Below, piece by piece: positions 18,833 through 26,719 of a stretch of DNA of 64,000 nucleotides. Within the stretch, counting starts at the first letter, position 1. The number at the start of each line of letters is the position of its first letter. The position numbers and the translations under genes are program-made. The notes under the pieces are model-generated. The model saw only the letters and a program-made list of their open reading frames with translations. It did not search any database and was not told the origin of the DNA. The stretch comes from AC-32 sp963717475 (GTDB lineage: Bacteria; Actinomycetota; Thermoleophilia; Gaiellales; Gaiellaceae), in the NCBI GenBank assembly GCA_963717475.1, contig OY970337.1, forward strand, positions 2,418,001 to 2,482,000, read 5' to 3'.

Positions 18833-19447
18833 ATGGAAACCACTGCAGACACCAGCTCAGAGCAGACCGCGCAGCACCCGCACCCGATTCGACTGGTCGT
18901 CAACGACGACCTGCAGCGCAACCGTCTGACCGTCTTCTTCCGTCTGATCCTCGCGATCCCGCTGCTCCTCTGGGGGGTCCTGTGGGGCGCCATCTCGGTG
19001 CTCGCCTGGATCGTCAACTGGTTCGCGACCCTGATCATGGGACGTTCGCCCGACGGCCTGCACAACTTCCTCTCGTCGTTCCTTCGCTACTCGACGCACG
19101 CGCGCGCATACGTGCTGCTGATCGCCGACCCCTATCCGGGCTTCACGGGGAAGGCCGGCACCTACCCGATCGACCTCGAGATCGACCCGCCGCAGGAGCA
19201 GAATCGACTGACCGTCTTCTTCCGGATCATCCTCGCGATTCCGGCGCTGATCCTGACGAACATCATGTCCAACCTCTCGCAACTGCTCGCCATCTTCAGC
19301 TGGTTCATCGCTCTGGTGCTCGGGCGCGTGCCGGAGGGGCTCCGGAACTTCGCGGCGCTCGCGCTCCGTATCGAGACGCAGACGTACGCCTATGTGATGC
19401 TGCTGACCGGCCGCTACCCGAGCTTCAACGTCAACATCCAGGCGTAG
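18833..19447 (+). CDS. DUF4389 membrane protein with internal duplication
   Basis: 204 residues. Two copies of one unit, each starting NRLTVFFRLILAIP or NRLTVFFRIILAIP and ending with a GRSPDGLHNF/GRVPEGLRNF turn and a YV-rich strand leading to YPGF/YPSF. Each copy has two membrane helices. This is the DUF4389 layout; function unknown, found widely in actinobacteria. ATG at 18833. Confidence 0.85.
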   Translation: METTADTSSEQTAQHPHPIRLVVNDDLQRNRLTVFFRLILAIPLLLWGVLWGAISVLAWIVNWFATLIMGRSPDGLHNFLSSFLRYSTHARAYVLLIADPYPGFTGKAGTYPIDLEIDPPQEQNRLTVFFRIILAIPALILTNIMSNLSQLLAIFSWFIALVLGRVPEGLRNFAALALRIETQTYAYVMLLTGRYPSFNVNIQA

Positions 19448-19459
19448 AGCGCATAACGC

Positions 19460-19475
19460 GTAACAGTTCGGTTAC
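19460..19475. promoter_or_regulatory. Possible operator for the SRPBCC-ArsR operon
   Basis: Inverted repeat GTAAC / GTTAC with a 6-nt spacer lies 13-28 bp before the first gene of the operon. Short, and position is the only other support. Confidence 0.3.
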
Positions 19476-19487
19476 ACTTCTCGGGCG

Positions 19488-19829
19488 ATGCCCGAGGAGT
19501 GTGCCCTTCGCCTGACCCGCCGGTACGCCGAGGCCCCGGCCGAGGTGTGGCGCGCGCTGACGGAGCCCGAGTCGCTCGAGCGGTGGCTGCGACCTGGCTT
19601 TCCGGTCCCGCAGCGGGAGGTCGAGCACGAGCGCGTCCTCGAGCTCGACTGGGAACCGCCCGGCGAGGAGCCGTCCGTCGTCCGGATCGAGCTGACTCCG
19701 AGCGGCACCGGCACCAGGCTCGTCCTCGACCACGAGCGGATCCAGGCAGTGCGGGGGATGGGCGCGATGGGCTTCTGGTCCGCGGCTCTCGAGCGGTTCC
19801 CACTGGAGGCCCAGTGGAGGGGAATGTGA
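19488..19829 (+). CDS. SRPBCC (AHSA1-like) domain protein
   Basis: 113 residues, the short START-like fold: LRLTRRYAEAPAEVWRALTEPESLERWLRP at the N-terminus and the C-terminal helix MGFWSAALERFPLEAQW. It binds an unknown hydrophobic ligand. ATGTGA overlap with the ArsR gene downstream indicates translational coupling; this SRPBCC-ArsR pairing recurs in actinobacteria and appears again, in reverse order, at 29.3-30.1 kb. Confidence 0.82.
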   Translation: MPEECALRLTRRYAEAPAEVWRALTEPESLERWLRPGFPVPQREVEHERVLELDWEPPGEEPSVVRIELTPSGTGTRLVLDHERIQAVRGMGAMGFWSAALERFPLEAQWRGM

Positions 19830-20140
19830 AGGCGCTCGAGGCGCTGGCAGACCCGACTCGGCGGACGATCGTCGAGCTGCTCGCCGAGCAGGAGCTGAGC
19901 GCGGGCGAGCTGGCCGCGCGGTTCGAGACGAGCCGCCCGGCGGTGTCGCGGCACCTCCGCGTCCTCCGCGAGCAGGGCCTGGTCCAGGCACGGCTCGAGG
20001 GGCGCCGCCGCGTCTATTCGCTCGACCCCGAGCCGCTGGAGGAGCTCGACGAATGGCTGTCCCGCTACCGCGGGTTCTGGACGAACCGGCTCGACGCGCT
20101 CGGCGTCGAGCTCAAGCGACGACGAAAGGAGCAAGGCTGA
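19826..20140 (+). CDS. ArsR-family winged-helix regulator
   Basis: 104 residues. The winged helix is ALADPTRRTIVELLAEQELSAGELAARFETSRPAVSRHLRVLREQGLV, and the C-terminal helix WLSRYRGFWTNRLDALGVEL is typical of the SRPBCC-linked ArsR group. No Cys pair for metal sensing, so the effector is probably not a metal. GTG start with GGAGGGG upstream. Likely represses its own operon. Confidence 0.88.
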   Translation: MKALEALADPTRRTIVELLAEQELSAGELAARFETSRPAVSRHLRVLREQGLVQARLEGRRRVYSLDPEPLEELDEWLSRYRGFWTNRLDALGVELKRRRKEQG

Positions 20141-20562
20141 TGCAGAGCGTCACGCCTTACCTGTTGTACGAGGACTGCGACGCGGCTCTCGACTTCCTCT
20201 CCCGCGCGTTCGGATTCGAGGAAGCGCTCCGCTACACCGGCGAGCAGGGATACGTCAACCACGCCGAGATGAAGGTCGGCCGCGAGGGCCGGATCTACAT
20301 GGGCGATCCCGGCGACCACTACAAGAGCCCGAAGAAGCTCGGCCAGGAGACGTGCGGGATCTACGTCGAAGTCGAGGACGACGTGGACGAGCTCTGCGAG
20401 CGGGCCCGCGCAGCCGGCGCCACGATCACCGAGGAGCCGGTCGACCAGGAGTACGGCCACCGCCGCTTCACAGCCGAGGACCTCGAGGGGCAGGTCTGGT
20501 ACTTCGCCCGTCCGATCGCGCAGGTCTCGCCACAGGAGTGGGGCGCCGAGGTGGCCGGCTAG
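20140..20562 (+). CDS. VOC (glyoxalase/bleomycin-resistance) family protein
   Basis: 140 residues, paired beta-alpha-beta-beta-beta modules: SVTPYLLYEDCDAALDFLSRAFGFEE, then the C-terminal GHRRFTAEDLEGQVWYFAR. Members are dioxygenases, isomerases or binding proteins; the substrate is unknown. ATG shares one base with the ArsR stop (TGATG), making it the third gene of the SRPBCC-ArsR-VOC operon. Confidence 0.85.
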   Translation: MQSVTPYLLYEDCDAALDFLSRAFGFEEALRYTGEQGYVNHAEMKVGREGRIYMGDPGDHYKSPKKLGQETCGIYVEVEDDVDELCERARAAGATITEEPVDQEYGHRRFTAEDLEGQVWYFARPIAQVSPQEWGAEVAG

Positions 20563-20586
20563 CGCCTCGAAGGGCACACTGCCTGC

Positions 20587-21870
20587 GTGAGCAGGCAAAA
20601 CCCGGTCCGCGAGGCTCTCGTCAGATACCTGCTCGCCGGTCTCGCCGCCGTCGTGCTGGTCGGGCTCCTCGGAGTCTGGCTGGCACGGCGCGCCGGCGAG
20701 GCCGAGGCCATCCGCGACGCGAAGGACCAGACGCAGCTGTTCGCGCACGGGAGCGTCGAGCCCGCGATCGAGGCCGGCTTCCTGAAGGGCGACCCACGCG
20801 CCCTGGATGCGGTTGATCGCGTCGTCGAGCAGGGCGTCGTGAACGACGAAGGCGTCGTGCGCGTGAAGATCTGGGACCGATCCGGTCGGATCGTCTACTC
20901 GGACCAGCCGAGCCTGATCGGATCCAGATACCACCTCGGCCCGCAAGACCTCGCCGAGTTCAAGGGCGCGAAGGCACACGCTGAGGTGAGCGACCTGTCC
21001 AAGCCGGAGAACCGCTACGAGCGCCAGTACGGGAAGCTGCTCGAGGTCTATCTTCCAATCGAGACCCCGAAAGGCCTGCCTCTGCGCTACGAGGCCTACT
21101 ACCGCTCGAGCTTCATCTCCGCCCGGGGCCGCCGGATCTTCGGCGAGTTCGCGCCGCTGATGCTCGGCGGGCTCCTGCTGCTGGCGCTGATCCAGCTACC
21201 GCTCGCGTGGTGGCTGGCGAGGCGTGTGCAGCGCGGCCAGGACGAGCGGGAGCGGCTCCTGCGCCGTGCGATCGAGGCGTCGGACGTCGAGCGGCGGCGG
21301 ATCGCGCGCGACTTGCACGACGGCGTCGTGCAGGACCTCGCCGCGGTCTCGTTCTCGCTGTCCGCAGCAGCGGAGGGCGCGCCGCCGCCCTATGACGCTG
21401 AGCTCCGCGAGGCGGCGGCCGAGACGCGGCACGGGATCGGCCAGCTTCGGACCCTCCTCGTCGAGATCTACCCGCCCGAGTTGCACCGGGCCGGCCTCGA
21501 GGCGGCGCTCACGGACGTCCTCGCGGCCGCGTCGGCCCGCGGGCTGGAGACGTCACTCGAGGTCGATCCGGAAACCGAGCTCGGGCGCGACACGGAGGCG
21601 CTCTTCTTCCGCGTCGCCCAGGAGACGATTCGCAACTCGGTCAAGCACGCGGGCGCGAAACACGTGCGGGTCTCGATCCGGGCGCCCGACGGCCGCGCGC
21701 GGCTCGAGGTGGACGACGACGGCCGCGGGTTCGACCCGGTGACGGCCGGCGGAGACGGCCACTTCGGACTGCGCTCTGTGGAAGAGCTCGTCCGCGAGGC
21801 GGGCGGCGAGCTGCGGGTCGACTCGGCCCCGGGCAAGGGCGCGCGCGTCTCGGTCGAGGTCGGGGCGTGA
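20587..21870 (+). CDS. NarL-type sensor histidine kinase
   Basis: 427 residues. The first helix is LVRYLLAGLAAVVLVGLLGVWLA; an extracellular sensor of about 140 residues follows (VRVKIWDRSGRIVYSDQPSLIG), then the second helix at 190-212. The HisKA_3 phosphoacceptor His244 sits in RRRIARDLHDGVVQDL, followed by a HATPase domain with NSVKHAGAKHVRV and DDDGRGFDP. GTG start. Overlaps its response regulator by 4 bp. It probably senses an envelope or small-molecule signal. Confidence 0.92.
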   Translation: MSRQNPVREALVRYLLAGLAAVVLVGLLGVWLARRAGEAEAIRDAKDQTQLFAHGSVEPAIEAGFLKGDPRALDAVDRVVEQGVVNDEGVVRVKIWDRSGRIVYSDQPSLIGSRYHLGPQDLAEFKGAKAHAEVSDLSKPENRYERQYGKLLEVYLPIETPKGLPLRYEAYYRSSFISARGRRIFGEFAPLMLGGLLLLALIQLPLAWWLARRVQRGQDERERLLRRAIEASDVERRRIARDLHDGVVQDLAAVSFSLSAAAEGAPPPYDAELREAAAETRHGIGQLRTLLVEIYPPELHRAGLEAALTDVLAAASARGLETSLEVDPETELGRDTEALFFRVAQETIRNSVKHAGAKHVRVSIRAPDGRARLEVDDDGRGFDPVTAGGDGHFGLRSVEELVREAGGELRVDSAPGKGARVSVEVGA

Positions 21871-22481
21871 TCCGCGTCCTGCTCGTCGAGGACCACGGGC
21901 TCGTCCGCGCCGGGCTCGAGCGGCTGCTCGCGACGGTCGAGGACGTCGAAGTCGTCGGCGGCGCGGCCGACGGCGCCGAGGCGATCCGGCTCGCCGCGGA
22001 GACTCAGCCGGACGTCGTGCTCATGGACCTGTCGATGCCGAACGTGGACGGGATCGAGGCCACGCGGGAGATCGTCGCGGCCAGGCCAGAGGCTCAGGTC
22101 GTCGTCCTCACCTCGGTCGGCGACCGCGAGCACATCCTCGCGGCGCTCGACGCGGGTGCGGTCGGGTACCTGCTCAAGGACACGGAGCCCGAGGAGCTGA
22201 TCGGCGGCATCCGCTCGGCCGCCCGCGGCGAGTCGCCGCTCTCGCCGAAGGCGGCGCGCTCCCTGCTGACCGCGCGGGCCGAGAGGGAGCGGCCCGAGCT
22301 CAGCGAGCGCGAGCGCGAGGTCCTGCGCTGCGTCGCGGAAGGAATGGCGAACAAGCTGATCGCCCGCGAGCTCGGAATCAGCGAGAAGACCGTGAAGACG
22401 CATCTGACGCACGTCTTCCAGCAGATCGGCGTGACCGACCGCACGCAGGCCGCCCTCTGGGCGCGCGAGAACGGGATCTAG
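21867..22481 (+). CDS. LuxR/NarL-family response regulator
   Basis: 204 residues. The receiver domain has acidic pocket ED at 8-9 and phosphoacceptor Asp54 in VVLMDLSMPNVDG. A LuxR helix-turn-helix lies at about 140-195 (LSEREREVLRCVAEGMANKLIARELGISEKTVKTHLTHVF). The GTG start overlaps the kinase stop (GTGA), so the pair is one operon ending at the hairpin 22490-22516. Targets unknown. Confidence 0.94.
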   Translation: MIRVLLVEDHGLVRAGLERLLATVEDVEVVGGAADGAEAIRLAAETQPDVVLMDLSMPNVDGIEATREIVAARPEAQVVVLTSVGDREHILAALDAGAVGYLLKDTEPEELIGGIRSAARGESPLSPKAARSLLTARAERERPELSEREREVLRCVAEGMANKLIARELGISEKTVKTHLTHVFQQIGVTDRTQAALWARENGI

Positions 22482-22489
22482 AAACGCCG

Positions 22490-22516
22490 AGACCGGAGGG
22501 GTTACCTCCGGTCTCG
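22490..22516. terminator. Bidirectional hairpin between convergent genes
   Basis: Perfect 11-bp stem (GAGACCGGAGG and complement) with loop GGTTA, 9 bp after the response-regulator stop and 25 bp before the end of the convergent secreted-protein gene. Serves both. Confidence 0.75.
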
Positions 22517-22540
22517 TACCCTTGGGGAGGGGTTCTTCAG

Positions 22541-22936
22541 CTAGAGCGAGAGCGCTGCGCGGCAGGTCTCGCCGCTCTGCAGCGACCTCGCCGTGGCGAC
22601 GATCCGCGTGCCGGCGGCAGGGCCGGCGAGCAGGCGGCGCACGGAGAACGAGCCGCTCGGCGCCATCGTCGTGCGGATGCCGCGGAAGACGGCGTGGCCG
22701 TTGCGCGCGATCGTCACGCGCCAGCGCTTGCCGACGCGGTTCTGGTCGACCTCGAACTCGGTCTCGATGCGTCCGTCGTCGGACTTCGCCTTCAGCTTCC
22801 AGTGGCTCGAGGCGCTGCACTTGCCCGTCTTGATGATCCCGGGGCCGCCCTTGTGCCCGCTGGCGAGCGCGCTCGAGGCGACGACGGACAGTGCCAGCAC
22901 GAGGGCTGCGATACCGGTGAATGCGAACTTCTTCAT
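22541..22936 (-). CDS. Small secreted protein, unknown function
   Basis: 131 residues with a signal peptide (MKKFAFTGIAALVLALSVVASSALASG). The mature domain is a basic beta-rich unit: WKLKAKSDDGRIETEFEVDQNRVGKRWRVTIARNG, with two Cys (GKCSAS, GETCRAAL) likely forming a disulphide. Strong ribosome site GAGGAGG before ATG 22936. No family recognised. Confidence 0.75.
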   Translation of the reverse strand: MKKFAFTGIAALVLALSVVASSALASGHKGGPGIIKTGKCSASSHWKLKAKSDDGRIETEFEVDQNRVGKRWRVTIARNGHAVFRGIRTTMAPSGSFSVRRLLAGPAAGTRIVATARSLQSGETCRAALSL

Positions 22937-23019
22937 CTCGACCTCCTCGGTCTTGGTTGACGCATTGGAGGCTGCCAGGGGCCTGGTCCAGCCCGCAATG
23001 AGACATGGGTCCTAAGACC

Positions 23020-23255
23020 TCAAAGCCCGTAGACACCAAGCTCCGGCCCCCGGCCTCGGTGATAGGCCCGGCCGAGAACCTCGACGCGGCCGCCAAAAGC
23101 CTCACCGCTGTACGCGAAGTACGGCACAAAGAGGCGGCCAAGGCCAGCTGCGGCAGGGCGATGCGATCGGCGACTTCCTCAAGCCGCGTACCGGCCGGAC
23201 GGTCGAGCGCGAGGTCGTCCGCGGCGTCTTCGGCCTGCTGAAGAAGAGCCTCTAG
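23020..23255 (+). pseudogene. C-terminal remnant of a HerA-like (DUF853/YjgR) ATPase gene
   Basis: Two frames carry pieces of the C-terminus of DUF853 HerA-type ATPases: VDTKLRPPASVIGP at about 23030-23070, a short SPLYAKYG at about 23104-23128 in another frame, and GDAIGDFLKPRTGRTVEREVVRGVFGLLKK ending at TAG 23253-23255 in a third. The order and spacing match the family tail, but the ATPase domain is absent; upstream lies a divergent, intact gene. It is either a deletion remnant or the product of a chimeric join. Not translated as it stands. Confidence 0.55.
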
Positions 23256-23277
23256 CGCGGAGGCCGCCGGCGGTCGC

Positions 23278-23763
23278 TCAGATCGTCTTGAACTGCTCGA
23301 ACGGTTGCCTGCAGCCGCGGCAGTAGCGGAGCGAGCGGCAGGGCGTCGGGCCGAAGATGTTCTCGAGGGCGGTGTCGCTCGAGCCGCAGTAGGGGCAGCG
23401 GAACGCGTTCGACTCGAGCTGCACGATCGTCGGCTGGCCCGCCTCCCGCGGGGCCGGAGGCGCAAAGCCGGCCTCGCGGAGCTTCTCGCGGCCGGCCGCT
23501 GTGATCCGGTCGGTCGACCACGAGTCGTCCGTGATCACCTCGACGTCTGCCTCGGCGCCGAGCTCGGCGATCACAGCGGCCATCTGCGAGCGCATCACCT
23601 CGAGGGCCGGACACCCGAGGAAGGTCGGCGTGAACTCGACGTGCACCTTCCCGTCCTCGATCTCGACTCCGCGCACGACGCCGAGGTCGACGACCGAGAT
23701 CACCGGGATCTCGGGGTCGGGCACCTCGGCCAGCGCCTCCCAGACGCGCTCCTCGGTCAGCAC
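23278..23763 (-). CDS. paaD: Phenylacetyl-CoA epoxidase assembly protein PaaD
   Basis: 161 residues. The N-terminal MIP18/DUF59 domain contains EVPDPEIPVISVVDLGVVRGV and FTPTFLGCPAL, with the conserved Cys. The C-terminal zinc-ribbon-like part has CPYCGSSDT and CRGC. This two-part design is PaaD, which helps assemble the Fe-S flavoprotein side of the epoxidase. GTG at 23763 with AAGGAG upstream; overlaps the GNAT gene by 7 bp. Last gene of the minus-strand paa operon; no paaE reductase gene follows in this window. Confidence 0.9.
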   Translation of the reverse strand: MLTEERVWEALAEVPDPEIPVISVVDLGVVRGVEIEDGKVHVEFTPTFLGCPALEVMRSQMAAVIAELGAEADVEVITDDSWSTDRITAAGREKLREAGFAPPAPREAGQPTIVQLESNAFRCPYCGSSDTALENIFGPTPCRSLRYCRGCRQPFEQFKTI

Positions 23764-24225
23764 GCGAGCTCCTTTCGCATCCAGGAGCCGGGATTGGGCA
23801 CGGGTGCGCCGACGTACTTGAAGTCGTCGCGCGCGAACTCCTCGTAGCCGAGCCGCTCGTAGAGCCGCCGTGCGCGCGGGTTCGCGTCCTCGACGCCGAG
23901 GACGATCGCATCCAGGCCCCGGGCGCAGACGTGCTCCTCGGCCGTGGCCATCAGCGCCGTCCCGATTCCGCGGCTTTGCAGGTCCCTGCGCACGGCAGCC
24001 GCGACCAGGACGGCCTCCCCCGCCGCTGTCCGCGTCTCGAAGTCGAGGTGGAGCTTGCCGACAGGCGCGTCGTGCTCGTCGGTCGCGACGAGGATCGTGC
24101 ACGCCGCCGAGCCCCGGGCGAACTGCTCGCGGCAGTACTCGAGGTGATCCGGGCCGCCGAACGCGTGGAAGTGCTCGAGGTCGCGCTCCCTCGCAGAGCC
24201 GGATCGGCACCGCCTGAATTACCAC
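23757..24225 (-). CDS. GNAT acetyltransferase nested in the paa operon, frameshifted
   Basis: About 155 residues when rejoined. The acetyl-CoA site is RRDLQSRGIGTALMATAEEH (Q/RxxGxG/A) and the end motif NPRARRLYERLGYEEFARDDFKYVG is typical GNAT. One extra base near 24190 (GAG-G-GAG) separates the first dozen residues (VPIRLCE) from the rest (RDLEHFHAFGGPDHLEYCREQF). It overlaps paaC by 7 bp at its start and paaD by 7 bp at its end, so it is translated as part of the operon. Substrate unknown; see findings. Confidence 0.78.
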
Positions 24226-24788
24226 GTCGCCCCCGGAACCGAGCGCCGCACCTCGGTCATCTGCTCCCAGATCTCTGCCAACTCGGGCGTGTGGGCCTCA
24301 CGGTGCTCGACCAGCGGGCGGAGCTCTTCGAGCGCGGCCTGATAGCGCGGCTCGTCCTTCAACCGCTCGTGCCACATCTCGGCATGGAGGCGGTGGTAGG
24401 CCTCCTCGCGGTCGATCTTCGCCGCGAGCCCCGCGACCTCCTCGTCGCCGCTCTCCTTCAGCCGCGCGAGCCGCTCGGCGTCGGCGCGTTCGTAGAGGAC
24501 GTGGCGCGCGATCGTGCGCTCCCATTCAGGGAGGCGCAGCTCGACCAGCTCGGAGCAGCGGTACTCCTCCGGCTTGCGGTCGAATGCGAGCTCGTCGGCG
24601 GTCGTGCCGAGGTCGCGCGCGGCGAGCTCGTACAGCGCTCGCGCGTGGCCGACCTCGTTCTGCGCGATCGACGAGAAGGCGACGTCCTCCTCGAGAAACG
24701 GCGCGATCCCGGTCCACTCCGAGTCGCGCCAGCCGAGGATCAGCTCGTCGTCAGCGATCTCGAGGAGCAGCTGTGCCCGCTCGCTCAC
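24219..24788 (-). CDS. paaC: Phenylacetyl-CoA epoxidase structural subunit PaaC
   Basis: 189 residues, ferritin-like four-helix bundle: LLEIADDELILGWRDSEW, then FSSIAQNEVGHARALYELA, ending with DREEAYHRLHAEMWHERL. PaaC is the structural partner of PaaA in the PaaABC oxygenase complex that epoxidises phenylacetyl-CoA. Shorter than the enterobacterial protein (about 250 residues). GTG at 24788 with GGAGG just upstream, inside the end of paaB; a 38-bp overlap couples them. Confidence 0.92.
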   Translation of the reverse strand: MSERAQLLLEIADDELILGWRDSEWTGIAPFLEEDVAFSSIAQNEVGHARALYELAARDLGTTADELAFDRKPEEYRCSELVELRLPEWERTIARHVLYERADAERLARLKESGDEEVAGLAAKIDREEAYHRLHAEMWHERLKDEPRYQAALEELRPLVEHREAHTPELAEIWEQMTEVRRSVPGATW

Positions 24789-25038
24789 GTGCCTCCTTGA
24801 GCTTCTGCTTCAGCGGATACCCGTCGACGCGGTGGTAGTTCCGGTTCAACTCGTCGACGAAGTCCTCGATCGGGTGAATCGCCCCGCGCTCGACGACCCA
24901 CAGCGCCGCCGACTCGCCGCGCCGGCCGTACTGCTCGCGCGCGTACGCCTCCGCGAACTGCTCGTCCGGCGCCTCGACCGAGCCGGCGTGCTGGAACGCC
25001 TGCCCTTTGCGCTCCTGGCGGAAGACCTCGAAGATCAC
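24751..25038 (-). CDS. paaB: Phenylacetyl-CoA epoxidase subunit PaaB
   Basis: 95 residues: IFEVFRQERKGQAFQHAGSVEAPDEQFAEAYARE and ALWVVERGAIHPIED are the conserved PaaB blocks. PaaB bridges PaaAC dimers and is needed for reductase docking. Overlaps paaA by 4 bp (ATGA) and paaC by 38 bp. Confidence 0.93.
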   Translation of the reverse strand: MIFEVFRQERKGQAFQHAGSVEAPDEQFAEAYAREQYGRRGESAALWVVERGAIHPIEDFVDELNRNYHRVDGYPLKQKLKEARERAGTAAPRDR

Positions 25039-25937
25039 GCCGCTTCGGCCAGCACGACCTGCCGGATCCAGGCCGAGTTCTCGCGGGCCTTCCGACGCAG
25101 GTCGAGGCGTTCTTCGGTCTTCGGCCCGTGGCCGGTGACGACCGACATCAGCTCGTCCCAGTCGGGCTCGGTGTAGTGCCAGCGGCCGGTCTTCTCGTCT
25201 TTACGCAGCTCCGGGTCGGGCACGGTCAGCCCGAGCTCCCAGATCTGCGGGACGTAGCCGTCGAGGAACTGCTGCCGCGCCTCGTCGTTGCCCTGGCTCT
25301 TGATCCGCCACTGGAACATCGGGTCCTCTTCCGGCGGGATCGGGTTGCCGTGGAACTGCATCAGCGGGCCCCACCAGCGGTCGAGCGCCTCCTGGACCAG
25401 GTCGCGCTGCTCGTCGGTGCCGAGCATCAGCGTGAGGATGACGTCGCGGCCATGGAGGATGTGGAACGACTCCTCCCAGCAGATCTTCTTCATGATCCGT
25501 GCGTAGGGCGCGTACGAGCACTTGAGGAGCGCCTTCTGGCTGATGATCGCGGCCGCGTCGACGAGCCACGCGATCACGCCCACGTCGCCCCAGGTCTTTG
25601 TCGGGTAATGGAAGACGTTGTGGAACTTGGACTTGCCCGAGATCAGGTCGTCGAGACACTGCTCGCGAGGCTTGCCCAGGTCCTCGACGACGCGGTAAAT
25701 CAGCTGGGCGTGGCCGACTTCGTCCTGCACCTTCGCGGTGAGGGCGAGCTTGCGCTGAAGGGTCGGTGCGCGCAGGATCCACTCGCGCTCCGGGAGCACG
25801 CCCATCAGCTCCGAATTGCCGTGCATCTCGATGAACTTGCGCAGGCGCGCGCGGTACTCGTCCGGCATCCAGTCGTCCGTCTCGACCTGGCCGCCGGACT
25901 GCACGTACTCGAGGAATTCCTGCTCGCGCTGCTCCAT
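25035..25937 (-). CDS. paaA: Phenylacetyl-CoA epoxidase catalytic subunit PaaA
   Basis: 300 residues, close to the E. coli length (309). The di-iron ferritin-like core is visible: KVQDEVGHAQLIYRVVEDLG and CWEESFHILHGRDV supply Glu and His ligands. It catalyses oxygen-dependent 1,2-epoxidation of phenylacetyl-CoA with PaaC, PaaB, PaaE and assembly factor PaaD. First gene of a five-gene minus-strand operon; ATG at 25937 with GGGAGG upstream. A perfect PaaR-type operator lies 16 bp upstream of the start, so expression is probably released by phenylacetyl-CoA. Confidence 0.95.
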   Translation of the reverse strand: MEQREQEFLEYVQSGGQVETDDWMPDEYRARLRKFIEMHGNSELMGVLPEREWILRAPTLQRKLALTAKVQDEVGHAQLIYRVVEDLGKPREQCLDDLISGKSKFHNVFHYPTKTWGDVGVIAWLVDAAAIISQKALLKCSYAPYARIMKKICWEESFHILHGRDVILTLMLGTDEQRDLVQEALDRWWGPLMQFHGNPIPPEEDPMFQWRIKSQGNDEARQQFLDGYVPQIWELGLTVPDPELRKDEKTGRWHYTEPDWDELMSVVTGHGPKTEERLDLRRKARENSAWIRQVVLAEAA

Positions 25938-25952
25938 CGGCGTCCTCCCAAC

Positions 25953-25966
25953 CGAACGATCGTTAG
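25953..25966. promoter_or_regulatory. PaaR-type operator
   Basis: The 14-bp sequence CGAACGATCGTTAG fits, at every defined base, the pseudopalindrome CNAACGNNCGTTNG that I recall as the site of the TetR-type PaaR repressor of Thermus and related regulators. It lies midway between divergent paaA and the dehydrogenase-regulator operon, 13-16 bp from either start, so one bound repressor would block both. Confidence 0.85.
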
Positions 25967-25978
25967 GGTGGAAGTGTA

Positions 25979-26719
25979 ATGGCGGACCGGCTGATCGGGC
26001 TACTTCACCCGGGCCAGATGGGAGCCGCCGTCGGCGCGGTGCTCAGGGAGCGCGGCCACCGGGTCGTCTGGGCCTCCGAGGGGCGCGGCGAGGCGACCCG
26101 AGCTCGCGCCGCCGACGCCGGGCTCGAGGACGTCGGCTCGGTCGATGCCGTCGCCGAGAGCGAGTTCGTCTTCTCGATCTGCCCCCCGCACGCGGCGCTC
26201 GAGGTCGCGGGCCGGCTGGGGAGCTTCGGCGGCGTCTACGTGGACGCCAACGCCGTCGCGCCGGCGACCGCGGCGAAGGTTGCGAGCCTCGTCGGACGTT
26301 TCGTGGACGGCGGAATCGTAGGCTCGCCGCCGCGCGAGGCCGGCACCACGCGCCTGTATCTCTCCGGAGACGAGGCGCCCGCGGTGGCCGAGCTCTTCGC
26401 AGGCTCGGTGCTCGACGCGCGGGTCGTCTCGAGCGCGTCGGCAGTGAAGATGGTCTACGCGGGGTGGACGAAGGGCTCGGCCGCACTGTTGCTCGCGATC
26501 CGTGAGCTGGCCCGGCGCGAAGGCGTCGAGGAGACGCTGCTCGAAGAGTGGGCACTGTCGATCCCGGATCTCCCCGAGCGCTCGGAGCGCGCGGCGCGCT
26601 CGGCCGACGCGAAAGGGTGGCGCTGGGTCGGCGAGATGGAGGAGATCGCGGCGACCTTCGAGTCGAACGGCCTCCCGGGCGGATTCCACCACGCGGCAGC
26701 GGAGATCTTCCGCCGGTGA
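25979..26719 (+). CDS. NAD(P)-dependent oxidoreductase, beta-hydroxyacid-dehydrogenase-like (DUF1932 type)
   Basis: 246 residues. The Rossmann start is IGLLHPGQMGAAVGAVLRERGHRVVWASEGR, a variant of GxxxMG. SICPPHAALEVA and YVDANAVAPATAAKVA fit the family, and the DUF1932-type C-terminal helix bundle has SAVKMVYAGWTKGSAALLLAI with the catalytic-type Lys. Substrate unknown; such genes accompany aromatic catabolism clusters. ATG 25979 lies 13 bp from the PaaR box and the 3' end overlaps the TetR gene (GTGA), so it is probably in the phenylacetate regulon. Confidence 0.82.
   Translation: MADRLIGLLHPGQMGAAVGAVLRERGHRVVWASEGRGEATRARAADAGLEDVGSVDAVAESEFVFSICPPHAALEVAGRLGSFGGVYVDANAVAPATAAKVASLVGRFVDGGIVGSPPREAGTTRLYLSGDEAPAVAELFAGSVLDARVVSSASAVKMVYAGWTKGSAALLLAIRELARREGVEETLLEEWALSIPDLPERSERAARSADAKGWRWVGEMEEIAATFESNGLPGGFHHAAAEIFRR

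Noticed and set aside
21468..23465. 665-codon minus-strand open frame across the kinase-regulator pair
   Set aside because: Shadow spanning a strong terminator and two divergent genes; no coherent domains.
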